From Seriola aureovittata (Eukaryota; Chordata; Actinopteri; Carangiformes; Carangidae), in contig NC_079375.1 of NCBI RefSeq assembly GCF_021018895.1, positions 25,759,475 through 25,823,474 on the forward strand: a stretch of DNA of 64,000 bases. The letters are read 5' to 3'. Positions 1-12,768 of the stretch are shown here, in pieces. A model generated the notes under the pieces. It made no database searches. It worked only from the letters and a program-made list of their open reading frames with translations, and was not told the origin of the DNA. The position numbers and the translations under genes are program-made. How positions within the stretch are numbered: the first letter of the stretch is position 1; every line of letters begins with the position of its first letter.

Positions 1-3000
1 ATTTTTTTAAGTTTTTGCCTTACTATACTATGTAGTTATTTTGACATTTTTATACTACAGCGTTTTTTGACATTTATGTGCCTTACTATACTATAACGTT
101 TTTTGACGTCTTTATGCCTGACTATACTATGACATGTTTTTACATTTTTATGCCTGACTGTACTATGACGTTTTTTGACATTTTTTGCCTTACTATACTA
201 TGACGTTATTTTGACGTTTTTTGCCTGATTTTTTGACATTTTTATGCCTTACTATACTATGAGGTTTTTTTTAATTTTTTTTTGCCTTACTATACATGAC
301 ATTTTTTTGCCTCACTATACTATGACATCTTTTTTACATTTTTATACCTTACCATACTATGACATTTTTTGAAGTTTTTTGCCTTACTATACTATGACAT
401 CTTTTTTACATTTTTATGCCTTACTATACTATGATTTTTTTTTACGTTTTTATGCCTGACTATACTATGACGTTATTTTGACATTTTTTTACAGTGACGT
501 TTTTTGACGTTTATATACCTTACTATACTATGACATTTTTTTCAAATCTTTATGCCTTACTATACTATGACGTTTTTTTTTTACATTTTTATGCCTGACT
601 ATACTATGACGTTATTTTGACATTTTTTTACAGTGACGTTTTTTGACGTTTATATACCTTACTATACTATGACGTTTTTTGACATTTTTATGCCTGACTA
701 TACGATGATGGTATTTTGACATTTTTTTACAGTGACATTTTTTGACGTTTATATACCTTACTATACTATGACGTTTTTTGACGTTTTTATGCCTGACTAT
801 ACTACGACGTTATTTTGACATTTTTTTACAGTGACGTTTTTTTACGTTTATATACCTTAATATACTATGACATTTTTTGACGTTTTTATGCTTTACTATA
901 CTATGACGCTTTTTGACATTTTTTGCCTTACTATACTATGACGTTTTTTTTTTACATTTTTTGCCTTACTATACTATGACATTTTTTTTGCATTTTTATG
1001 CCTTACTATACTATTACGTTTTTTGACGTTCTTTTACAGTGACATTTTTGACGTTTATATACCTTACTATACTATGATGTTTTTTTGCCTTACTATACTA
1101 TGACATTGTTGTACATTTTCATGCCTTACTATACTATGAAGTTTTTTGACGTTTATATACCTTACTATACTATGATGTTTTTTGACGTATTTATGCCTGA
1201 CTATACTATGACGTTATTTTGACATTTTTTTACAGTGACGTTTTTGACGTTTATATACCTTACTATACTATGACGTTTTTTGACGTTTTATTGCCTTACT
1301 ATACTATGACGTTTTTTGACGTTTATATACCTTACTATACTATGATGTTTTTATACCTGACTATACTATGACATTTTTTGAAGTTTTTGCCTTACTATAC
1401 TATGTAGTTATTTTGACATTTTTATACTACAGCGTTTTTGACATTTATGTGCCTTACTATACTATAACGTTTTTTGACGTCTTTATGCCTGACTATACTA
1501 TGACATGTTTTTACATTTTTATGCCTGACTGTACTATGACGTTTTTTGACATTTTTTGCCTTACTATACTATGACGTTATTTTGACGTTTTTTGCCTGAT
1601 TTTTTGACATTTTTATGCCTTACTATACTATGAGATTTTTTTAAATTTTTTTTTGCCTTACTATACTATGAGGTTTTTTGAAATCTTTTGCCTTACTATA
1701 CTATGACATTTTTTTTTACATTTTTATGCCTTACTATACTATGACGTTTTATACGTTTTTATGCCTGACTATACTATGACGTTATTTTGACATTTTTTTA
1801 CAGTGACGTTTTTGACGTTTATATACCTTACTATACTATGACGTTTTTTGACGTTTTTATGCCTGACTTTACTATGACGTTTTTTGACGTTTTTATGCCT
1901 TACTATACTATGACATTTTTTTGAAATTTTTATGCCTTACTATACTATGACATTTTTTGAAGTTTTTTGCCTTACTATACATGACATTTTTTTGCCTCAC
2001 TATACTATGACATCTTTTTTACATTTTTATGCCTTACTATACTATGATTTTTTTTGACGTTTTTATGCCTCACTATACTATGACATTTTATTGAAATTTC
2101 TATGCCTTACTATACTATGACGTTTTTTGAATTTTTTTGCCTTACTATACTATGACGTTTTTTGAAATTTTTATGCCTTACTATACGATGATGTTTTTTG
2201 ACATTTTTTGCCTTACTATACAATGACGTTTTTTGACGTTTATATACCTTACTATACTATGACGTTATTTTGACATTTTTTTTACTACAGCGTTTTTTGG
2301 CATTTATGTGCCTTACTATACTATGACGTTATTTTGACATTTTTTTACAGTGACGTTTTTGACGTTTATATGCCTTACTATACTATGACATTTTTTTTAC
2401 ATTTTCATGCCTTACTATACTATGATTTTTTTTTACGTTTTTATGCCTGACTATACTATGACGTTATTTTGACATTTTTTTACAGTGACGTTTTTGACGT
2501 TTATATACCTTACTATACTATGACATTTTTTTCAAATCTTTATGCCTTACTATACAATGACGTTTTTTTACATTTTTATGCCTGACTATACTATGACGTT
2601 ATTTTGACATTTTTTTACAGTGACGTTTTTTGACGTTTATATACCTTACTATACTATGACGTTTTTTGACATTTTTATGCCTGACTATACGATGATGGTA
2701 TTTTGACATTTTTTTACAGTGACATTTTTTGACGTTTATATACCTTACTATACTATGACGTTTTTTTGACATTTTAATGGCTGACTATACTACGACGTTA
2801 TTTTGACATTTTTTTACAGTGACGTTTTTGACGTTTATATACCTTACTATACTATGATGTTTTTTTTACATTTTTATGCCTGACTATACTATGACATGTT
2901 TTTGCCTCACTACACTGACATTTTTTTTACATTTTTATGCCTTACTATACTATGACGTTATTTTGACATTTTTTTACAGTGACGTTTTTGACATTTATAT

Positions 3001-6000
3001 ACCATACTAAACTATGACTTTTTTTGCCTTACTATACTGTGACGTTTTTTGACGTTTTTATGCCTTACTATACTATGACGTTATTTTGCCATTTTTTCAG
3101 AGTGACATTTTTGACGTTTATATACCTTACTATACTATGACGTTATTTTGCCATTTTTTCAGAGTGACATTTTTGACGTTTATATACCTTACTATACTAT
3201 GACGTTATTTTGCCATTTTTTCAGAGTGACATTTTTGACGTTTATATACCTTACTATACTATGACATTTTTTTAAATTTTTATGCCTGACTATACTATGA
3301 CGTTTTTTGAAGTTTTTTGCCTTACTATACTATGAAATTTTTTTTTACGTTTTTATGCCTTACTATACTATGACGTTATTTTGACATTTTTTTACAGTGA
3401 CGTTTTTTTACGTTTATATACCTTAATATACTATGACATTTTTTGACGTTTTTATGCCTTACTATACTATGACGCTTTTTGACATTTTTTGCCTTACTAT
3501 ACTATGACGTTTTTTTTTTACATTTTTTGCCTTACTATACTATGACATTTTTTTTGCATTTTTATGCCTTACTATACTATTACGTTTTTTGACGTTCTTT
3601 TACAGTGACATTTTTGACGTTTATATGCCTTACTATACTATGATGTTTTTTTGCCTTACTATACTATGACATTGTTGTACATTTTCATGCCTTACTATAC
3701 TATGAAGTTTTTTGACGTATTCATGCCTGACTATACTATGACGTTATTTTGACATTTTTTTACAGTGACGTTTTTGACGTTTATATACCTTACTATACTA
3801 TGACGTTTTTTGACGTTTTATTGCCTTACTATACTATGACGTTTTTTGACGTTTATATACCTTACTATACTATGATGTTTTTATACCTGACTATACTATG
3901 ACATTTTTTTAAGTTTTTGCCTTACTATACTATGTAGTTATTTTGACATTTTTATACTACAGCGTTTTTTGACATTTATGTGCCTTACTATACTATAACG
4001 TTTTTTGACGTCTTTATGCCTGACTATACTATGACATTTTTTTACATTTTTTTTGCATTTTTATGCCTGACTGTACTATGACGTTATTTTGACGTTTTTT
4101 GCCTGATTTTTTGACATTTTTATGCCTTACTATACTATGAGGTTTTTTAAATTTTTTTTTGCCTTACTATACTATGAGGTTTTTTGAAATCTTTTGCCTT
4201 ACTATACTATGACATTTTTTTTTACATTTTTATGCCTTACTATACTATGACATTTTATACGTTTTTATGCCTGACTATACTATGACGTTATTTTGACATT
4301 TTTTTACAGTGACGTTTTTGACGTTTATATACCTTACTATACTATGACGTTTTTTGACGTTTTTATGCCTGACTTTACTATGACGTTTTTTGACGTTTTT
4401 ATGCCTGACTGTACTATGACATTTTTTTGAAATTTTTATGCCTTACTATACTATGACATTTTTTGAAGTTTTTTGCCTTACTATACATGACATTTTTTTG
4501 CCTCACTATACTATGATTTTTTTTTACGTTTTTATGCCTGACTATACTATGACGTTATTTTGACATTTTTTTACAGTGACGTTTTTGACGTTTATATACC
4601 TTACTATACTATGACATTTTTTTCAAATCTTTATGCCTTACTATACTATGACGTTTTTTTACATTTTTATGCCTGACTATACTATGACGTTATTTTGACA
4701 TTTTTTTACAGTGATGTTTTTTGACGTTTATATACCTTACTATACTATGACGTTTTTTGACATTTTTATGCCTGACTATACGATGATGGTATTTTGACAT
4801 TTTTTTACAGTGACATTTTTTGACGTTTATATACCTTACTATACTATGACGTTTTTTTGACGTTTTAATGGCTGACTATACTACGACGTTATTTTGACAT
4901 TTTTTTACAGTGACGTTTTTGACGTTTATATACCTTACTATACTATGACGTTATTTTGACATTTTTTTACAGTGACGTTTTTTGACGTTTATATACCTTA
5001 CTATACTATGACGTTTTTTGACATTTTTATGCCTGACTATACGATGATGGTATTTTGACATTTTTTTACAGTGACATTTTTTGACGTTTATATACCTTAC
5101 TATACTATGACGTTTTTTTTACGTTTTAATGGCTGACTATACTACGACGTTATTTTGACATTTTTTTACAGTGACGTTTTTGACGTTTATATACCTTACT
5201 ATACTATGATGGGTTTTTTTTACATTTTTTGCCTTACTATACTATGACATGTTTTTGCCTCACTACACTGACATTTTTTTTACATTTTTATGCCTTACTA
5301 TACTATGACGTTTTTTTACATTTTTATGCCTGACTATACTATGACGTTATTTTGACATTTTTTTACAGTGACGTTTTTTGACGTTTATATACCTTACTAT
5401 ACTATGACGTTTTTTGACATTTTTATGCCTGACTATACGATGATGGTATTTTGACATTTTTTTACAGTGACATTTTTTGACGTTTATATACCTTACTATA
5501 CTATGACGTTTTTTTTACGTTTTAATGGCTGACTATACTACGACGTTATTTTGACATTTTTTTACAGTGACGTTTTTGACGTTTATATACCTTACTATAC
5601 TATGATGGTTTTTTTTTACATTTTTTGCCTTACTATACTATGACATGTTTTTGCCTCACTACACTGACATTTTTTTTACATTTTTATGCCTTACTATACT
5701 ATGACGTTATTTTGACATTTTTTTACAGTGACGTTTTTGACATTTATATACCATACTAAACTATGACTTTTTTTGCCTTACTATACTGTGACGTTTTTTG
5801 ACGTTTTTATGCCTTACTATACTATGACGTTATTTTGCCATTTTTTTACAGTGACGTTTTTGACGTTTATATACCTTACTATACTATGACGTTTTTTTGA
5901 CATTTTTTTACAGTGACGTTTTTGACGTTTATATACCTTACTATACTATGATGTTTTTTGAAGTTTTTTGCCTTACAATGTATTTAGTTATTTTGACATT

Positions 6001-6172
6001 TTTTTACTACAGCGTTTTTTGACATTTTTTTGCCTCACTATACCATGACATTTTTTTTACATTTTTATGCCTTACTACACTATTATGTTTTTATGCTTTA
6101 CTATAATATGATGTTTTTTTGATTTTTTATGCCTGACTATAGTATGACATTTTTATGCCTTACTATACTATA
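1..6172. repeat. AT-rich satellite, about 36-bp unit with higher-order structure
   Basis: Continuous tandem array, cut by the left window edge. The basic unit is about 36 bp (core GCCTTACTATACTATGACGT, then T-rich TTTTGACATTTTTAT). A longer variant carries an insert of the type TTATTTTGACATTTTTTTAC. The order of variants recurs: the block at 1-240 returns at about 1371 and about 3902, the block near 832-1080 returns near 3400, and a GATGATGGTATTTTGACA block occurs near 696, 2690, 4780, 5041 and 5436. This indicates kilobase-scale higher-order duplication. The plus strand is strongly T-rich. TGACGT (a CRE half-site) occurs in most units. Apparent ORFs come from the unit length being a multiple of three. 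Confidence 0.95.
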
Positions 6173-6384
6173 AATATATTTTATAAATATTAATAAAACT
6201 TTCCGTGAATTAATTTCTTTAACTTTTTACATTTTATTTGAATCAGGATATTTTAGTAGTAGTTAGACAGTTTTTGTTTGACAGCCATCATATAATACGA
6301 GGTTCTTATACTTTACTATAGTCGTCTTTTTTTCACCTTTTCATGCCTTAATATATTCTGATTCTTTTTGATGTGTTTATCCCG
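6173..6384. repeat. decayed edge of the satellite
   Basis: AT-rich sequence with diverged satellite pieces (TATACTTTACTATAGTCG, TTTTCATGCCTTAATATATT) between the clean array and the next repeat. No gene seen. Confidence 0.55.
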
Positions 6385-6760
6385 CTCGGCCACAGGTTAG
6401 GAACCACTTCACTGACGAACTATCTGATCCGCTTTCATGGTTTTAAATGTTTTATTGCACTTTTGTTTGTTCATTGTGCAACAGATGCTGAACCTGCTCT
6501 GCCCTGTGTTAATGTAGGTACATATATAGATCAATCACAGGAGAAGAGTTAATAATTAATTTTATTATGGGTTCATCAATAGTTATGGACATATAATCAT
6601 CTCTTTACAATACAACAGAAGATCAGAAGAGCATGACAGATCACTTCAACAGAATTTCATAGTTTAAAAAAAATCAATAAATAAGAGCATAAATAAACCA
6701 AATACATGTTTTCAACTTAGATATAGGTTCATAAGTACTAATATAGTGTCTGCATGCGTC
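6385..6760 (-). mobile_element. hAT-like non-autonomous element, copy 1
   Basis: The reverse complement matches 25413-25756 over about 350 bp. Shared landmarks are AAGTGGTTCCTAACCTGTGG, the ACACAGGGCAGAGC segment and the TCTGCATGCATAT-like end. GTGGTTC(C/T)(T/C)AACC resembles the terminal motif of hAT (Charlie-type) elements. No transposase is present. Confidence 0.6.
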
Positions 6761-7479
6761 ATGAAACACCCTCAACCATCGTCTGTACAAACACAAGAGG
6801 TTGGTCGCAGGTACAGGTGGAGAGTTCATATACAGGATGAGTCTATGAGGCTACTAGACCGTACTGAGGAAAGGCCCAACATAGAAAACAAGGACTCAGG
6901 AAGCACTTTAAAGAGACCTCACACACACACAGTGCATCTTCCATTATGGTTATATATACATATGAAACGCATACAGAGTTTGAACACAGACTCTCTCACA
7001 CACTCACACACACAGTTTGAGTAACAGACCACGATGTCTGGGAGACCCTGATTTTATAGACTACATTTCCCACCTCTTCCTGAGGGAAAAAGAAGCACAC
7101 AAAGCCGGCTCACACACCACTGGTTGGAGTTACAGGGGTTTCAGCAGCATTTACATCCATGGTGGTCGTCTGTGGAAGTCCAGGGCTGCCAGAACAAAGT
7201 CATCAAGTAAAAATCTAATTTGATGTCCATGTGTGTGCACATCGTGTCTGAGTAAATTTAGGTCTGAAGATAAAAATCCTGTTTCATGTTCACATTTGAA
7301 AATGAATAAAGGGAAAAATCTTGAAAAAGAAGATTATTGAAAAATAATCGGCAAAACCTTTTTTTCTTTATTTGTTTGTATTGTGCAAATAAAACTTCAT
7401 TAAAGAAAACTTCTTGTTTCATTTTCAAGTTCTTACAATTAAAAAATTTTGCTTTTAATTTTAGCAGTAGGTATGTGTT

Positions 7480-7520
7480 TCCTACGGTGGCCCTGAGAGC
7501 TCAACACACTGCAACTTAAG
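7480..7520 (+). repeat. dispersed repeat fragment
   Basis: TACGGTGGCCCTGAGAGC followed by TCAACACACTGCAACTTAAG is present in reverse orientation at 61947-61985. This is a short fragment of a dispersed family. Confidence 0.6.
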
Positions 7521-7726
7521 AAAACAAAATTCAGAAAACATCTTCATCAGTTTGACACATGAGCTGCAAATACTCACAAACACAACAGGAAGTGTTTCCA
7601 GGGGACACTAAAAAGCGATGGACCTGACTGTGATGCACGTTTTCAATGCTTTGTGACTTTTGAACAACAAGTGCGTCCCAAACAGGTTCATCACCTTTTT
7701 TTATTTTGCCTTTATTCCTGAAAGCA

Positions 7727-7731
<5 letters not shown>

Positions 7732-7769
<38 letters not shown>

Positions 7770-7787
7770 GTGAGTGAGAGAGCGAGC

Positions 7788-7818
<31 letters not shown>

Positions 7819-8109
7819 TGAGAGAGCGAGCGAGAGAGAGAGAGAGGGAGAGAGAGTGAGTGAGAGAGCGAGCGAGAGAGTGAGCAAGAGAGAGAGAGAG
7901 AGTGAGAGAGCGAGAGAGAGGGAGAGTGAGTGAGAGAGAGAGTGAGAGAGAGACAGAGTGAGTGAGAGAGCGAGCGAGAGAGAGAGTGAGCGAGAGAGAG
8001 AGAGTGAGAGAGCGAGAGAGAGAGCGAGAGAGAGAGCAAGAGAGAGAGAGTGAGTGAGAGAGAGCGAGAGGGAAGAGTGAGAGAGAGAGCGAGCAAGAGA
8101 GAGAGAGAG
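7732..8109. repeat. GA-rich simple repeat (GAGA/GAGT/GAGC)
   Basis: About 380 bp of interrupted (GA)n with GAGTGAGT and GAGCGAGC variants inside the inverted-repeat element. The long Ser-Leu 'proteins' readable on the minus strand are artefacts of this repeat. Confidence 0.95.
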
Positions 8110-8129
8110 GATGACATCAAAATGGCCGC

Positions 8130-8198
8130 AGGTTGGACTTGAACCCTCACAGTTAACACTAAGCTTCCGTATCGCACCAGGTGAGCGACGGACCAACC
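8130..8198 (-). mobile_element. tRNA-like SINE promoter remnant
   Basis: The minus strand shows an A-box-like GTCGCTCACCTGGTGCG (around 8178-8191) and a B-box GGTTCAAGTCC (8145-8135) at tRNA-like spacing. This indicates a tRNA-derived Pol III promoter starting immediately inside the TIR at 8199. Confidence 0.6.
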
Positions 8199-8585
8199 CT
8201 TTTTAGTGTCCCCTGGAAACACTTCCTGTTGTGAGTCTTGTTTTGTCAGACTGATGAAGGTGCTTTCTGTGTTTTGTCTGTGTGCATGTGTTTCCTGGAT
8301 TAAGTCGCAGTGCTTTGATCTCTCAGGGTCGTTTCCAAATAATTTTGACAAAGATAACGTAAAAAAAAAAAAAAAAAAAAAAAGGAAATTAAATTTTGAT
8401 TGAAGATTTTGTTGGATTATCGGCAGCTCTGATCCTCCACAGAGCAGAAACAGAAAGGTACGAACAGAACGTCAGACTTTTCATCTGAGAAGTTTCAGAG
8501 CTTAAAATACAGATCGACCATGAACGCACCTTCCTGTTTCCTGATTCACATTGGTGACATGTTGTTCCTGCTCCACTGTTCCTCC

Positions 8586-8588
<3 letters not shown>

Positions 8589-8622
<34 letters not shown>
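8589..8622. repeat. (CA)n microsatellite
   Basis: Uninterrupted CA dinucleotide run. Confidence 0.95.
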
Positions 8623-8624
<2 letters not shown>

Positions 8625-8984
8625 TAAGCTTGCTACTGAACACTAAAGACTCTGTAAATGGTAAAAAAAAGCGTCTGTATGGCCCTTTCCTCTTGATAAA
8701 AAGGGTAATTCACATTGAATATGGCTCACTGTCATTGTCACTGTCATCATCATTTGAACACAGAGGTAATCAGATCCTGTACAAAATTACACACACGCAC
8801 CCACGCGCACACACACACACACACCATCTAACCTTTACAAAAAAAGGAAAATAAATACAGAATACTTTCTTCATCATCATCATCATCATCATCATCAGTA
8901 GACTCCTGTTAAACCTCCTTCTGATTTCCAGACTGTGGCTCTAGAGAGATGATGAATGGCAGTTATATAGGAGGAAATTATATG

Positions 8985-8985
<1 letters not shown>

Positions 8986-9038
<53 letters not shown>
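8986..9038. repeat. (CA)n microsatellite
   Basis: CA dinucleotide run of more than 50 bp. Confidence 0.95.
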
Positions 9039-9041
<3 letters not shown>

Positions 9042-9718
9042 AAGTGGCTCGAAGAAAATCATCCTGACCCCAGAGATGTTTCCTGACACCAGGTGTGTAT
9101 CAGCTGTGGAGTCCAGCTGTGGAACATGAAAGCCAGATGTGTGCGGTATGTTTTCTAATGGCGTTCTCTGATTGGACGGTCCCGGGACGTGTCGGCAGCG
9201 TCTCCTGTCTCTGTGACTCCAGACTCAGTCAAAAAGTCTGATGTGCTTCTTCGTCGCTTGTACTCCAGCAATTCAGTATTGCATAAAGTTGTGGCACAGA
9301 GACGAGGTTAAAGCAGCAGGGACAGATCCTGATCCTACATTTCCCATAATGCAACATTAAAAGTGTCTCTCAGTTAACACCCACGTCTTTCAAATGAATC
9401 CAGAACATGATTTATGATACTAACCTGTGATTGGTCAACTCAGCCGACCACGGCAACGTGGAAATAACATGTGGCTCGTCATCTCTTATAAAAACAGCTT
9501 TTATTGGGTGTTTTTAATTTCACCGACACTTTACTTTGATCGGTTCGGATCGTTTTTATTTGACTCTGTGAAAAGAGCCGGAAAAGAATCTGACACTTTG
9601 AAGATAAAGTCGTAATTTCAGGTTTCATCTTGTTTTAGAGGGAAATATCAGGAACATGGAGCATCGACTGAAGCTCTACTTTAGGTTTCACTAATAAGGA
9701 GAAACTTCATCTTTTGGC

Positions 9719-9760
<42 letters not shown>

Positions 9761-11445
9761 GGACATTGAGAAGAAACTGATTCTGGTCTATTGTTAGACA
9801 AACAGCAGCTGTCTGTCCTTTCACCTGTTTGATTGGTTGTTTGTAATATTCCTAAAAAATATATATTTTTTATTCATGTAAAATTACGACTTTATTCTTC
9901 TAATATTACGACTTTTTGTTTTGAAATATAATTTAATTTGTAAAATTACGACTTTGTTCTGGTGATGCTCTTTAGCAGGAGACGGGATGACTTTTCAAAT
10001 CCCAGCGGCTGCAGTAAAGACTGAGCCCAAGATTATTATAATTATCATTATTATCATTATTAATAGGCATATATCACAGGTCTGTGCAGCTGAATAAACT
10101 CCATATCTTATTCTAGAAATCAGATTTCCTGCTGTAGAGCTTCACGTCGGAGTCACAGTGAAATTCATTAATGGGGTGAAAGAGCGTTCTGATGTGAACG
10201 GTTGTGGAAACCAGCTGCAGCAGCTTGTTTCAGGTTAGAGCCACATCACGCTCCTGACCGCCGGCTGTGGTCGGCTGAGCTCGACCACATCACGCTCCTG
10301 ACCGCCGGCTGTGGTCGGCTGAGCTCGCCGACAGGAGGAAGCAGCTCAGCGCTCTCAGTGGGAGCTGCTTCTTACACTGCAGCGTTAACGTCAGACATCC
10401 TCGTATCTGTCATGTTCTTTCAAAGGACGCGGCGCAGGTTAAAAATGTTCCCATGTCTGTGAATTAAGGCTGAAGTCGTCTCTCTGTGCGTCAGTGTCGT
10501 GTCTAATTGAGACGATCCGTGTTACTGTTGGATGATTTTGATCAGGGGCCTCCGGGTCGCCTCCAGCTCCTGCTCCGATTCAGAGCCGCAGAGACGATTC
10601 AGCCTTAAATCACCAGAAGAACCAAAAACTGCACCTGAACATCGTAACGTCAGATTTAGTTTTTTAAATGCACAGCTGAGATTTCACGTGACTGATCCTG
10701 TACTGCACATGTGACAGTCTGACTCTTCACACAGTAAATCTCTGAGCACTTCCTCCACCTCCAATAAATATTGCTTAAGTGTAATTTTACCCTGTAAAAG
10801 ACAAATCACCCCGAAACCCAAGAAGAAGAAGAAGGAGGAGGAGGAGGGGCGTGAAGGTCAAACTAAAGAGGGAGAAACCGTGTCACCTGTGCACAGGTGA
10901 CACAAACCGCATCATTATTAGGCCTCGTTAGTTAACGTCCCCTCTGACGGTCATGGCTTTCTGTTACACCAGGTCAAAAGAAAACTCTGCGTCTTTACAG
11001 CTGAACCCGTGTTGTCGTTGTTTTGGTCGTCAACAGCTGGAAATACAAATGTGTCAACCACATGAGCCAGGAGACAGGTCTGACTCAGACCCCCGTACGA
11101 GACCCGGTCCAGATCTGTCTGATGGTTCTGGTCTGTGGTCCCTGTGGGAACATGAAACGACACCTACGCTGGAAAACAACACAAATTTTCCTTTAACCCC
11201 CCCCCCCCCCCCCCCCCCATTTCTCAGAGCGTAAACACCAGTGGCTCATCACGTGATGTTCTCCAGATGTTCCACAGAGAACCGACGGTGTGTGGCGATG
11301 AGGAGGAAGATGACAGAGAACAGTGATCATGGCGTCCTCTTCGGTTTCTATATTACAGCCGCCTGCAGTGTTCATACAGCCCACAACACCTGAAGGAGTT
11401 ACCTGTGCTCAGCTCAGGCTGTGTCCACCATGACACAAGGTTAGG

Positions 11446-11448
<3 letters not shown>
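9039..11448. other. dlgap1 3' flank without recognised gene
   Basis: Ordinary AT-rich spacer. It holds an (ATC)n run at about 9717-9760 and a 44-bp tandem duplication at about 10241-10329 (unit starting CCACATCACGCTCCTGACCG), plus a C homopolymer at about 11200-11218. Short ORFs here show no family resemblance. Confidence 0.6.

Positions 11449-11500
<52 letters not shown>
11449..11500. repeat. (GT)n microsatellite
   Basis: GT dinucleotide run. Confidence 0.95.
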
Positions 11501-11503
<3 letters not shown>

Positions 11504-11676
11504 ATTGTCCATCACCTCTGTACATATGACTGAAGGCTCAGAGTGTCACAGAGAGGCTAAAAGGAGAAGCTAAGCTAATCGATTGGCTAACAGGAAAAGC
11601 AGTTAGAAACAGGAAACGGAGATTGAAGGGAATCCAGGTCTGTATTCCCATTTTTAAAATATGTATCTATAAGTGG

Positions 11677-11722
11677 TTTATTTAATGAGTGTTTTATTCA
11701 TTATTAAAAATATTTATTTATT
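11677..11722 (-). terminator. cluster of AATAAA signals, candidate dlgap1 poly(A) site
   Basis: Four AATAAA hexamers in the minus-strand sense (TTTATT on plus at 11677, 11693, 11713 and 11717), about 1.05 kb after the stop codon. The spacing suits a 3' UTR end, but the region is AT-rich and other signals may be used further on. Confidence 0.3.
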
Positions 11723-11952
11723 AATGGGTGAATCTTTCATTTATAAATCATTTTCACAATTCCTATTTTTAATGCCTATTAAAATATGAAATGAAGGAAA
11801 TATTGCGTTACTTTTCCTGTGACATCACTGGTCCTCCGTACAAATAAAACAACGGAAAATTTGGACCTTTAATGCTGCTGAAGAGACAGTTTGTATTTGA
11901 ATTCAGTTTCATCTAAGAGGCAATGTTTTTTCTGATGATCACCGTCTGTGGA

Positions 11953-12085
11953 GAGCCAATCACAGAGCAGCAGTGAGCCAATCACAGAGCAGCAGTGAGC
12001 CAATCACAGAGCAGCAGTGAGCCAATCACAGAGCAGCAGTTAGCCACTCACGGAGCAGCAGTTAGCCAATCACAGAGCAGCGGTT
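11953..12085. repeat. 22-bp tandem array with CCAAT boxes
   Basis: Six units of about 22 bp of the form GAGCCAATCACAGAGCAGCAGT (the fifth is mutated, CCACTCACGG). Each intact unit carries CCAAT and the units are spaced about two DNA turns apart. TTTATAAAA follows at about 12090-12098. Confidence 0.9.
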
Positions 12086-12694
12086 GTGCCTTTATAAAAA
12101 AGGGATAATTCTGTGTTTAAAGGTTGATCAGACAGACGTGTGACTCACGTGACTCCAGACTGAAGTCTTGGTGTATATCCGGATCTTCAGATGCACATGT
12201 CTTTATAGGGGCGTAACACAAACACACTGTCTGTATCTGTGGAGGGGAAACCTCAGTGTCTTCAGTCAGTCCTGGTTTTTCTGTGTCTTACATAAAGACA
12301 CCAGTTGCCTTTGTATAAGACTGAGAGCGAGGCGGCAGAACAACCTGCTGTTACACCACTTCTACTGAAGTTTAGCTGCCAACAAATAAAATATTTAACC
12401 ACATGTCTGAATGAATCAAAGAAGAAGAAGAAAACGAGTCCGTCTCGCCCTGGGCCGTGTTGCGGTGAGGTTGTGGTTTTGATGGGAGGAGCCTCAGGTG
12501 AAGGTGTCTATGATAAACGAAGGGAAACGGTCCGAGTGTGATGATCTGATGAAACTAAATCTGAGCAGCTCCTTCTTCAATATGACCTCTGACCTCTACA
12601 TCGGAACGTACGATCGGCCGAGGGAAGGGAGGGGGGAGTGAAGATCAGTCTATCTGTTGATGTTACACCCCTATGCCTCGGTGTGGACAACCAT

Positions 12695-12696
<2 letters not shown>

Positions 12697-12754
<58 letters not shown>
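12697..12754. repeat. (GT)n/(CA)n in dlgap1 3' UTR
   Basis: On the gene's sense strand this is a (CA)n run of nearly 60 nt starting 14 nt after the stop codon, so it is transcribed in the 3' UTR. Confidence 0.95.
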
Positions 12755-12758
<4 letters not shown>

Positions 12759-12768
12759 GGCAGTGTCC

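Larger units (their letters stand above)
7581..8233. mobile_element. composite terminal-inverted-repeat element
   Basis: Perfect 35-bp inverted repeats (7581-7615 and 8199-8233, beginning CACAACAGGAAGTGTTTCC) bracket about 580 bp. The same termini occur at 16561-16671. The interior holds a long GA-rich simple repeat and, just inside the right end on the minus strand, a tRNA-like Pol III promoter. Weaker inverted similarity (CTTCATCAGTNTGACA) extends outside both ends, so the full element may be about 7540-8260. No transposase is present. Confidence 0.75.

Noticed and set aside
1368..1574. 68-residue ORF in the satellite
   Set aside because: It is a read-through of a 36-bp repeat whose length is a multiple of three.
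7581..8233. CRISPR-like or viral interpretation of the inverted repeats
   Set aside because: The repeats are transposon-type termini in a vertebrate genome; no spacer array and no viral genes are present.
7531..8351. Ser-Leu-rich ORFs of over 200 residues on minus
   Set aside because: They translate the (GA)n repeat inside an inverted-repeat element.
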